Assembly: GCF_034007085.1 (NCBI RefSeq)
Contig: NZ_JAVERO010000046.1
Coordinates: forward strand, 1-15,358
Reading direction: 5' to 3'
DNA length: 15,358 bases
DNA from: Castellaniella sp034007085
GTDB lineage: Bacteria > Pseudomonadota > Gammaproteobacteria > Burkholderiales > Burkholderiaceae_B
Program-made: the position numbers and the translations under genes
Shown here: in pieces, positions 7,224 to 14,265 of the stretch
How positions within the stretch are numbered: position 1 is the stretch's first letter
Layout: every line of letters begins with the position of its first letter
The notes under the pieces: model-generated
Seen by the model: the letters and a program-made list of their open reading frames with translations, nothing else
The model's database searches: none
Told to the model about the DNA's origin: nothing

Positions 7224-7994
7224 TCAATTCAAACTGTTGCGGTAGTGATAGCGTTCCGTGACGTAATGCCCCCGGCGCAATTCCATGGGGCGGTCGCCAT
7301 AAGTGTAGGCAACGCGCTCGACCTGCAGCAGCGGACTGCCGGGCTGGACCTGCAGCAATTCGGCCTGGGCGTCCGTCGCGGCCACGGCGCGGATTTTTTC
7401 TTCGGCGCGCACCATGCTGACGCCGAATTCGGTTTCGAACAGGGCATACACCGGCCCGCGATAGCGCAGCAGTGATTCCAGGGTCAGGCCCTTGAAGATG
7501 CTGCCTGGCAGCCAGATGTCGTCCAGGATGGTCGGTACATCGTCAAAGGACAGCGCACGGCGCATGTTCACGACGGCGTCCCCGGCGCGCAGGTCCAGGG
7601 CGGCGGCAATTTCCGCCGACGCCTTGGTGCGGCGGCAATCCAGGATCTGGCTGCTGGACACGCCGGTACGACCATCGTCGGGCGTCAGGCGCAAAAAACG
7701 GTAACGCACCTTGGCCTCGTGGTGGGTGGCCACAAAGGTGCCCTTGCCCTGACGGCGGATCAGCAGGTTGTCGGCAGCCAGATCATCGATGGCCTTGCGC
7801 ACGGTCCCCTGGCTGACCTGGAACCGGGCGGCCAGTTCGAATTCGCTGGGAATCGATTCGCCCGGCTTCCATTCGCCTCGGTCCAGGCTTTGCAGGATCA
7901 GCCCCTTGATCTGCTGGTACAGAGGGCTGAACGCAGCGCTGTGGGGCGCGCGGCTCGGCGTCTGCGGACGATCGATCGGGGGGGATGCGGACAT
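7224..7994 (-). CDS. GntR-family (HutC subfamily) transcriptional regulator
   Basis: The 256-aa protein begins with a disordered Pro/Ser-rich stretch. A winged helix follows, with FSPLYQQIKGLILQSLDRGE (about 22-41), then PGESIPSEFELAARFQVSQG, TVRKAIDDL and the wing GKGTFVA; this is the classic GntR domain. The remainder (from about 105) is a UTRA effector-binding domain, recognisable by VRAEEKIRA...LLQVQPGSPLLQVERVAY...RGHYVTERYHYRNSLN. The start ATG at 7994 fits the family length; GTG at 8054 would add 20 residues. Neither has a clear ribosome site. It lies between the sdh-gltA operon and mdh and is divergent to mdh, so it probably controls one or both arms, and itself, through the inverted repeat at 8084-8104. 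The effector is unknown; a TCA or methylcitrate-cycle acid would fit the context. Confidence 0.9.
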   Translation of the reverse strand: MSASPPIDRPQTPSRAPHSAAFSPLYQQIKGLILQSLDRGEWKPGESIPSEFELAARFQVSQGTVRKAIDDLAADNLLIRRQGKGTFVATHHEAKVRYRFLRLTPDDGRTGVSSSQILDCRRTKASAEIAAALDLRAGDAVVNMRRALSFDDVPTILDDIWLPGSIFKGLTLESLLRYRGPVYALFETEFGVSMVRAEEKIRAVAATDAQAELLQVQPGSPLLQVERVAYTYGDRPMELRRGHYVTERYHYRNSLN

Positions 7995-8083
7995 GTCGGT
8001 CAGAGAGGGCTGCCGTGCGGCGATGCTACAGGATGAGACAGTGCATTTTCGCACTTCCGGCGCCGGATGTCTAATACTCTTCT

Positions 8084-8104
8084 GTCTTATATAAGATATA
8101 AGAC
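8084..8104. promoter_or_regulatory. 21-bp inverted repeat, candidate GntR operator between gntR and mdh
   Basis: GTCTTATAT (8084-8092) is perfectly complemented by ATATAAGAC (8096-8104) across a 3-base spacer. Within it, TCTTATATAAGA (8085-8096) is itself a 12-bp palindrome, and ATATAAG occurs twice in tandem (8089-8095 and 8096-8102). A diverged half site, GTCTAATAC, lies at 8069-8077. GntR/HutC dimers bind short AT-rich inverted repeats, and the only regulator gene in the window is next door. It ends two bases before a possible mdh -35 box at 8107. Confidence 0.6.
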
Positions 8105-8106
8105 TC

Positions 8107-8136
8107 TTGACGCTGGGCAGTGGAATAAACTAATCT
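8107..8136 (+). promoter_or_regulatory. Possible sigma-70 promoter for mdh
   Basis: TTGACG at 8107-8112 is a good -35 match. TAATCT at 8131-8136, after an 18-base spacer, is a weak -10 (three of six). A start of transcription near 8143 would leave a leader of about 45 bases before mdh. The adjacent inverted repeat would let a bound GntR protein overlap polymerase contacts. Confidence 0.3.
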
Positions 8137-8187
8137 TTTCGGCAATCTCGCACACCCGGATATCCCCTCACCTATCGGAGAAACACC

Positions 8188-9177
8188 ATGTCCAAACCCG
8201 CCATGCGCGTCGCGGTCACCGGCGCTGCCGGCCAGATCGGCTATGCCTTGCTGTTCCGCATCGCTTCGGGCGAAATGCTCGGCAAGGATCAGCCCGTCAT
8301 CCTGCAACTGCTCGAAATCCCCGACGAGAAGGCCCAGAAGGCCCTGCAGGGCGTGATGATGGAACTGGACGATTGCGCTTTCCCCCTGCTGGCCGGCATG
8401 AGCGCCCACAGCGACCCGCGCACCGCCTTCAAGGATGCAGACATCGCCCTGCTGGTCGGCGCCCGCCCGCGCGGCCCCGGCATGGAACGCAAGGACCTGC
8501 TGCAGGTCAACGCCCAGATCTTCACGGCCCAGGGCAAAGCCCTGAACGAGGTCGCCAGCCGCAGCGTCAAGGTGCTGGTGGTCGGCAACCCGGCCAACAC
8601 GAACGCCTACATCGCCATGAAGTCCGCCCCGGACCTGCCGGCCAAGAACTTCACCGCCATGCTGCGCCTGGACCACAACCGCGCACTGTCGCAGCTTGCC
8701 GCCAAGACCGGCAAAGCCGTGGCCGATATCGAAAAACTGGTCGTGTGGGGCAACCATTCTCCCACCATGTACCCGGACACGCGCTTCACCACCATCGGCG
8801 GTCAACCCGCCCAGGCACTGATCAATGACGATGCCTGGATCCGCGACGAGTTCATCCCCACCGTGGGCAAGCGCGGGGCGGCCATCATCGCCGCACGCGG
8901 GCTGTCTTCGGCCGCCTCGGCCGCCAATGCCGCCATCGACCACATCCGCGACTGGGTGCTGGGCACCAATGGCAAGTGGGTCACCATGGGCGTCCCGTCC
9001 GACGGCTCCTACGGCATCCCCGAGGGCATCATCTACGGCGTGCCGGTCACCACGGCCAACGGCGAATACACACGTGTTGCCGGCCTGGAAATCGATGCCT
9101 TCTCGCGCGAGCGCATGGACTTCACCCTGAAGGAACTGCTCGAAGAGCGCGACGGCGTCGCCGACCTGCTCAAGTAA
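8188..9177 (+). CDS. mdh: Malate dehydrogenase (NAD-dependent)
   Basis: Mdh (329 aa) interconverts malate and oxaloacetate with NAD in the cytoplasm. The nucleotide-binding motif TGAAGQIG is at 11-18. Substrate arginines lie in the mobile loop GARPRGPGMERKD (91-103) and at R160, next to D162 in MLRLDHNRA. The catalytic histidine is H190 in WGNHSPTMYPD. The protein belongs to the cytosolic-type bacterial Mdh group of about 327 residues, typical of betaproteobacteria. The ribosome site GGAG is 7 bases before the ATG. It is the first gene of the plus-strand arm, divergent from gntR. Besides the TCA cycle, it can supply the oxaloacetate used by PrpC downstream. Confidence 0.96.
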   Translation: MSKPAMRVAVTGAAGQIGYALLFRIASGEMLGKDQPVILQLLEIPDEKAQKALQGVMMELDDCAFPLLAGMSAHSDPRTAFKDADIALLVGARPRGPGMERKDLLQVNAQIFTAQGKALNEVASRSVKVLVVGNPANTNAYIAMKSAPDLPAKNFTAMLRLDHNRALSQLAAKTGKAVADIEKLVVWGNHSPTMYPDTRFTTIGGQPAQALINDDAWIRDEFIPTVGKRGAAIIAARGLSSAASAANAAIDHIRDWVLGTNGKWVTMGVPSDGSYGIPEGIIYGVPVTTANGEYTRVAGLEIDAFSRERMDFTLKELLEERDGVADLLK

Positions 9178-9184
9178 ATCCAGA

Positions 9185-9211
9185 GCCGGCGGGCGCGCCG
9201 GCCTGGCCGGC
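9185..9211. repeat. Overlapping GC-rich hairpins after mdh
   Basis: GCCGGCG (9185-9191) pairs with CGCCGGC (9196-9202) around 4 bases. An overlapping alternative pairs GCCGGCC (9197-9203) with GGCCGGC (9205-9211). The two folds cannot form together. No T-run follows, so this is not a standard intrinsic terminator; it may shield the 3' end of the mdh message or slow polymerase. The rest of the mdh-prpB gap (to 9367) shows no clear promoter by eye. Confidence 0.5.
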
Positions 9212-9367
9212 CGCCCCAGCCGGGAATGTCCGGCCGATGACAGACATGTCGCCCCAAGGCGGGCCAGAATGTCTCTGTCGTCGACTGGAATCACGCCCTC
9301 GACATGGGCGAATGCCGCCGCGCATCCGGATCACCTGATGCGCCGGTGGCCCACCGGAGCGTCCCTC

Positions 9368-10267
9368 ATGACCCGTCCCGCCTCTCCCGGCGCCCTGCTG
9401 CGCCAGGCGCTGACCGAAGAATCCCCCCTGCAAATCATCGGCGCCATCAACGCCAATCACGCCTTGCTGGCCCAGCGTGCCGGCTACCGGGCCATCTATC
9501 TGTCAGGGGGCGGTGTAGCCGCCGGCTCACTCGGCCTGCCCGACCTGGGCATCAACACGCTTGATGACGTCCTGACCGACGTGCGTCGCATCACCGACGT
9601 CTGCGATCTGCCATTGCTGGTGGACATCGACACGGGCTTCGGGCCGTCGGCCTTCAATATCGCCCGCACCGTCAAATCCCTGATCAAGTTCGGCGCCGCC
9701 GGCTGCCACATCGAAGATCAAGTCGGCGCCAAGCGCTGTGGGCACCGGCCTGGCAAGGAAATCGTCAGCACGGAAGAAATGGCCGACCGCGTGAAAGCCG
9801 CCGTGGATGCCCGCACCGACAGCGATTTCTACATCATCGCGCGCACCGACGCGATCGCGGTCAGCGGCGTGGATGCCGCCCTGGAACGCGCGCACGCATG
9901 CGTCCAGGCCGGTGCCGACGCAATCTTCGCAGAGGCATCCTACGATCTGGATACCTACGCAAAATTCGCCAACAGTCTCGATGTCCCCGTGCTGGCGAAC
10001 ATCACCGAATTCGGCAAGACGCCGCTGTTCACGGTCGAAGAGCTCAAGGGCGCGGGCGTGGGCATCGTGCTCTACCCCCTGTCGGCTTTCCGCGCCATGA
10101 ACAAGGCTGCCGAAACCGTCTACGAGGCCATCCGCCGCGATGGCCACCAGCATGCGGTGCTCGACCTGATGCAGACTCGCGAAGAACTCTACGACCGGAT
10201 CGGCTACCACCGCTACGAAGAACAGCTCGACGCCCTCTTCCAGCAGGGCAAGCGCAAGACGTCCTGA
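9368..10267 (+). CDS. prpB: 2-methylisocitrate lyase
   Basis: PrpB cleaves 2-methylisocitrate to pyruvate and succinate, the last step of the methylcitrate cycle. The 299-aa protein is of the isocitrate lyase/PEP mutase superfamily. Visible motifs are YLSGGGVAAGSLGLPDLG (44-61), the metal-binding DIDTGFG with D86 and D88, HIEDQ with E116, and the catalytic loop AKRCGHRPGKE with C124, as in E. coli PrpB (C123). The KRCGH form together with the short length separates it from true isocitrate lyases. The start ATG at 9368 is supported by GGAG 8 bases upstream; earlier in-frame ATGs (9269, 9338) lack a ribosome site and give a non-conserved leader. It lies 46 bp before prpC. Confidence 0.95.
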   Translation: MTRPASPGALLRQALTEESPLQIIGAINANHALLAQRAGYRAIYLSGGGVAAGSLGLPDLGINTLDDVLTDVRRITDVCDLPLLVDIDTGFGPSAFNIARTVKSLIKFGAAGCHIEDQVGAKRCGHRPGKEIVSTEEMADRVKAAVDARTDSDFYIIARTDAIAVSGVDAALERAHACVQAGADAIFAEASYDLDTYAKFANSLDVPVLANITEFGKTPLFTVEELKGAGVGIVLYPLSAFRAMNKAAETVYEAIRRDGHQHAVLDLMQTREELYDRIGYHRYEEQLDALFQQGKRKTS

Positions 10268-10313
10268 CCAGGCCCCACATTCGAACCGCCCCTCTCACTC
10301 AAGGAGAATGCTG

Positions 10314-11555
10314 ATGGCGACCAAGACCACTGCTTCCGTCCGGAAGACCCCCGCCCGCAAAGCCACCGCGCCCAAGGCGCCCGCAGCCCAGAGCACGCCC
10401 GCACCCGCCGCGCCCACCACGGGCCCGAAACCAAAGAAATCCGTCGCCCTGTCGGGCATCGTGGCCGGCAACACCGCACTTTGCACGGTCGGCCGCAGCG
10501 GCAACGACCTGCACTACCGCGGCTACGACATCCTGGACATCGCCGACACCTGCGAATTCGAGGAAGTCGCCCATCTGCTGATTCACGGCAAACTGCCGAC
10601 GGCAGCCGAACTCAAGGCCTACAAGGAAAAACTGCGCCGCCTGCGCGGCCTGCCCGCCCAGGTCCAGATCGCCCTGGAAGCCCTGCCGGCCGCCAGCCAT
10701 CCCATGGATGTGATGCGCACGGCTGCCTCGGTGCTGGGCTGCGTGCTGCCCGAAAAGGACGACCACAACCTGCCTGACGCGCGCGACATCGCCGACCGCC
10801 TGATGGCCAGCCTGGGTTCGGCCCTGCTGTACTGGTACCACTACAGCCACAATGGCCGCGTCATCAACGTCGAAACCGACGACGACAGCATCGGTGGCCA
10901 TTTCCTGCACCTGTTGCACGGCGAAGCCCCGTCCGACGACTGGGTCCGCGCGATGCATACTTCGCTGATCCTGTACGCCGAACACGAATTCAATGCCTCG
11001 ACCTTCACCGGGCGTGTGATCGCCGGCACGGGTTCGGACATGTATTCAGCCATCACCGGCGCCATCGGCGCGCTGCGCGGCCCGAAACACGGCGGTGCCA
11101 ACGAGGTGGCCTTCGAAATCCAGAAGCGCTACGACACCCCCGACGAGGCCGAAGCCGATATCCGCCGCCGCGTCGAGGCCAAGGAAGTCGTGATCGGCTT
11201 CGGCCACCCCGTCTACACGGTCTCCGACCCCCGCAACAAGGTCATCAAGGCCGTGGCCAAGCGCCTGTCCAAATCGGCTGGCTCGATGAAAATGTTCGAC
11301 ATCGCCGAACGCCTGGAAACCGTCATGTGGGACGCCAAGAAAATGTTCCCCAACCTGGATTGGTTCTCGGCCGTGTCCTACCACATGATGGGCGTGCCCA
11401 CCGCCATGTTCACCCCCCTGTTCGTGATCGCCCGCACGGCCGGCTGGTCGGCGCACATCATCGAACAACGCATCGACAACAAGATCATCCGCCCGACGGC
11501 CAACTACGTCGGCCCGGAAGACCGCAAGTTCGTCCCCCTGGCCAAGCGCCGCTGA
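10314..11555 (+). CDS. prpC: 2-methylcitrate synthase
   Basis: PrpC condenses propionyl-CoA and oxaloacetate to 2-methylcitrate. The citrate synthase triad is H259 in GPKHGGANE, H298 in GFGHPVYT and D349 in NLDWFSAVSYHMMG; H224 in YAEHEFNAST is the oxaloacetate contact. The start SGIVAGNTALCTVGRSGNDLHYRGYDI (from 47) and the absence of the type II N-terminal domain identify methylcitrate synthase. The ATG at 10314 is chosen because AAGGAG (10301-10306) lies 7 bases away; the ATG at 10308 is only one base from it. At 413 aa it is longer than usual for the family (roughly 375-390), owing to an Ala/Pro/Lys/Thr-rich tail of about 40 residues. Its position among prpB, acnD and prpF confirms the role. 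Confidence 0.95.
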   Translation: MATKTTASVRKTPARKATAPKAPAAQSTPAPAAPTTGPKPKKSVALSGIVAGNTALCTVGRSGNDLHYRGYDILDIADTCEFEEVAHLLIHGKLPTAAELKAYKEKLRRLRGLPAQVQIALEALPAASHPMDVMRTAASVLGCVLPEKDDHNLPDARDIADRLMASLGSALLYWYHYSHNGRVINVETDDDSIGGHFLHLLHGEAPSDDWVRAMHTSLILYAEHEFNASTFTGRVIAGTGSDMYSAITGAIGALRGPKHGGANEVAFEIQKRYDTPDEAEADIRRRVEAKEVVIGFGHPVYTVSDPRNKVIKAVAKRLSKSAGSMKMFDIAERLETVMWDAKKMFPNLDWFSAVSYHMMGVPTAMFTPLFVIARTAGWSAHIIEQRIDNKIIRPTANYVGPEDRKFVPLAKRR

Positions 11556-11568
11556 CCCCCCGGAGCGC

Positions 11569-11594
11569 GGGCCGGGCGCCATGGCGCCCGGCCC
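11569..11594. repeat. Perfect 26-bp GC-rich palindrome between prpC and acnD
   Basis: The sequence from 11569 to 11594 equals its own reverse complement (left arm GGGCCGGGCGCC, centre AT). In RNA it would form a very stable hairpin just after the prpC stop. No T-run follows, so simple intrinsic termination is not expected. It lies in the 87-bp gap between the two genes and could protect the prpC message or lower expression of acnD and prpF. Confidence 0.7.
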
Positions 11595-11642
11595 ATCCGC
11601 ACTGCGGCCCTACTGCTCATGATCTGATCGCTTCTGGACGCC

Positions 11643-14237
11643 ATGAACACTGCCTATCGCACGCCCCTGCCCGGTACCCGGCTGGATTACTTCGACGCCC
11701 GCGCGGCCGTCGAAGCCATCAAACCAGGCGCCTACGACACACTCCCATACACCTCGCGCGTCTTCGCCGAAAACCTGGTACGCCGCTGTGATCCCGCCAT
11801 CCTGAACGATTCGCTCACGCAGCTCATCGAACGCAGGCGCGATCTGGATTTTCCCTGGTTTCCAGCCCGGGTGGTGTGCCACGACATCCTGGGACAGACC
11901 GCGCTGGTGGACCTGGCCGGTCTGCGCGAAGCCATTGCGGCAAAGGGCGGCGATCCCGCCCGGATCAACCCCGTCGTGCAGACCCAGTTGATCGTCGACC
12001 ACTCGCTGGCCGTCGAGCATGCCGGCTTCGAGCGCGATGCATTCGACAAGAACCGGGCCATCGAAGACCGCCGCAACGACGACCGCTTCCATTTCATCAA
12101 CTGGACCAAGCGCGCCTTCAAGAACGTCGACGTCATCCCGCCGGGCAACGGCATCATGCACCAGATCAACCTGGAACGGATGTCACCCGTGGTACATGCC
12201 CAGGACGGCGTGGCCTTCCCGGATACGCTGGTGGGCACCGACAGCCATACGCCGCATGTCGATGCGCTGGGCGTGATCGCCATCGGCGTCGGCGGCCTGG
12301 AAGCCGAGAGTGTGATGCTCGGACGCGCATCCTGGATGCGCCTGCCCGATATCATCGGCGTCGAACTGACCGGAAAGCTGCAGCCGGGCTGCACCGCCAC
12401 CGACCTGGTGCTGGCATTGACCGAATTTCTGCGCAAAGAAAAAGTGGTGTCGTCCTACCTGGAATTCCACGGCGAGGGCGTCGCCCACCTGACCCTGGGC
12501 GATCGGGCCACGATCTCGAACATGACGCCGGAATACGGCGCCACGGCGGCGATGTTCTACATCGACCAGCAAACCATCGACTACCTGCGACTGACCGGCA
12601 GAGACGACGAACAAGTCAAGCTGGTGGAAACCTACGCCAAGCAAACCGGCCTCTGGGCCGACAGCCTGAAGTCCGCCGAATACGAGCGCGTCCTGCGGTT
12701 CGACCTGTCCAGCGTCGTGCGCAATATCGCCGGCCCCTCGAACCCGCACAACCGCGTTCCGACTTCCGAACTCGCCGCCCGGGGCATTGCCGGCACGGTG
12801 GAAAACAAGCCCGGCCTGATGCCGGACGGCGCCGTCATCATCGCCGCGATCACCAGCTGCACCAACACCAGCAACCCGCGCAATGTCATCTCCGCCGGCC
12901 TGCTGGCGCGCAACGCCAATGCGCTGGGCCTGACCCGCAAACCCTGGGTCAAGACATCCCTGGCGCCTGGTTCCAAGGCGGTCCAACTCTATCTCCAGGA
13001 TTCCGGGCTCTTGCCGGAACTTGAAAAGCTGGGCTTCGGCATCGTCGGTTTCGCCTGTACCACCTGCAATGGCATGAGCGGCGCACTGGACCCGAAAATC
13101 CAGGAAGAAATCGTCAGCCGCGACCTGTACACGACCGCCGTGCTGTCGGGCAACCGCAACTTCGACGGCCGCATCCACCCCTATGCCAAGCAGGCGTTCC
13201 TGGCTTCGCCCGCCCTCGTCGTCGCCTATGCCATCGCAGGCACCATCCGTTTCGATATCGAAAAAGACGCGCTGGGCCAGGACCGGGACGGCAAGCCCAT
13301 CACGCTCAAGGACATCTGGCCATCCGACGCGGAAATCGACGCCATCATCGCCGCCAGCGTCAAGCCCGAGCACTTCCGCCAGGTGTACGAACCCATGTTC
13401 GCCCGCGACCTCGGGGCCAGCGGGCAGACCAGCCCCTTGTATGAATGGCGCCCCATGAGCACCTATATCCGCCGCCCGCCCTACTGGGAAGGCGCGCTGG
13501 CCGGCGAACGCACGCTGACCGGCATGCGTCCCCTGGCGGTACTGGGCGACAACATCACCACCGACCACATCTCGCCTTCCAATGCCATTTTGCCGAACAG
13601 CGCCGCAGGCGAATATCTGGCCAAGATGGGTTTGCCGGAAGAAGACTTCAATTCCTACGCCACCCACCGCGGCGATCACCTCACCGCGCAACGGGCAACC
13701 TTTGCCAACCCCAAGCTGTTGAATGAAATGGTAAAGGACGGCGACCAGATCAGGCAGGGGTCGCTGGCACGCATCGAACCCGAAGGCAAGGTCACTCGCA
13801 TGTGGGAAGCCATCGAAACCTACATGCAACGCAAGCAGCCACTCATCATCGTGGCGGGCGCCGATTACGGCCAGGGTTCATCGCGCGACTGGGCGGCCAA
13901 GGGCGTGCGCCTGGCCGGTGTAGAGGCCATCGTCGCCGAAGGCTTCGAGCGCATCCACCGGACCAACCTGGTCGGCATGGGCGTGCTGCCGCTGGAATTC
14001 AAGCCGGGGGTGAATCGCCACACGCTCGGCATCGACGGCACCGAAACATACGACGTTGTCGGCGAACGCACACCACGCGCCACGCTGACGCTCGTCATCC
14101 ACCGCAAGAACGGCGAACGCGTCGAGGTGCCGGTCACCTGCCGCCTGGACACCGCCGAAGAAGTATCGATCTACGAAGCCGGCGGCGTGCTGCAGCGTTT
14201 TGCGCAGGACTTCATCGAATCGAACACAGCGGCCTAG
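11643..14237 (+). CDS. acnD: Fe-S-dependent 2-methylcitrate dehydratase (AcnD)
   Basis: AcnD is the aconitase-like enzyme that, with PrpF, replaces PrpD in the methylcitrate cycle by dehydrating 2-methylcitrate. The 864-aa protein has the aconitase fold. The [4Fe-4S] ligands are C406 in ITSCTNTSNP and C472 and C475 in GFACTTCNGMSGALDP. Other conserved segments are DSHTPHVDALGVIAIGVGG (about 200-218), RNFDGRIHP, and, in the swivelling C-terminal domain, ADYGQGSSRDWAAKG and LVGMGVLPLEF. CTTCNGMSG (AcnA enzymes have a CxxC with a different following sequence), a length slightly below AcnA (about 890), and the adjoining prpF point to AcnD rather than aconitase A. The ATG has only a weak ribosome site (TCTGGACGCC). 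The prpF gene follows after 28 bp. Confidence 0.94.
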   Translation: MNTAYRTPLPGTRLDYFDARAAVEAIKPGAYDTLPYTSRVFAENLVRRCDPAILNDSLTQLIERRRDLDFPWFPARVVCHDILGQTALVDLAGLREAIAAKGGDPARINPVVQTQLIVDHSLAVEHAGFERDAFDKNRAIEDRRNDDRFHFINWTKRAFKNVDVIPPGNGIMHQINLERMSPVVHAQDGVAFPDTLVGTDSHTPHVDALGVIAIGVGGLEAESVMLGRASWMRLPDIIGVELTGKLQPGCTATDLVLALTEFLRKEKVVSSYLEFHGEGVAHLTLGDRATISNMTPEYGATAAMFYIDQQTIDYLRLTGRDDEQVKLVETYAKQTGLWADSLKSAEYERVLRFDLSSVVRNIAGPSNPHNRVPTSELAARGIAGTVENKPGLMPDGAVIIAAITSCTNTSNPRNVISAGLLARNANALGLTRKPWVKTSLAPGSKAVQLYLQDSGLLPELEKLGFGIVGFACTTCNGMSGALDPKIQEEIVSRDLYTTAVLSGNRNFDGRIHPYAKQAFLASPALVVAYAIAGTIRFDIEKDALGQDRDGKPITLKDIWPSDAEIDAIIAASVKPEHFRQVYEPMFARDLGASGQTSPLYEWRPMSTYIRRPPYWEGALAGERTLTGMRPLAVLGDNITTDHISPSNAILPNSAAGEYLAKMGLPEEDFNSYATHRGDHLTAQRATFANPKLLNEMVKDGDQIRQGSLARIEPEGKVTRMWEAIETYMQRKQPLIIVAGADYGQGSSRDWAAKGVRLAGVEAIVAEGFERIHRTNLVGMGVLPLEFKPGVNRHTLGIDGTETYDVVGERTPRATLTLVIHRKNGERVEVPVTCRLDTAEEVSIYEAGGVLQRFAQDFIESNTAA

Positions 14238-14265
14238 ACCACACTCACACGACAGGATATCGGCC

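Noticed and set aside
8055..8068. 12-bp palindrome TCCGGCGCCGGA (8056-8067) as a second operator
   Set aside because: It lies in the divergent region, but GC palindromes of this size are frequent in such DNA and it shares nothing with the AT-rich repeat at 8084-8104.
9269..9367. Longer N-terminus for PrpB from ATG 9269 or 9338
   Set aside because: No ribosome site at either; the extra residues are not family-like, while ATG 9368 has GGAG at a good distance.
11581..11622. 13-codon open frame starting at the centre of the palindrome between prpC and acnD
   Set aside because: The ATG lies in the middle of a stable stem with no accessible ribosome site; probably chance.
12183..13829. Long minus-strand open frame (548 codons) inside acnD
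   Set aside because: It is antisense to a continuous AcnD reading frame with all cluster cysteines; the translation is low in protein-like features.
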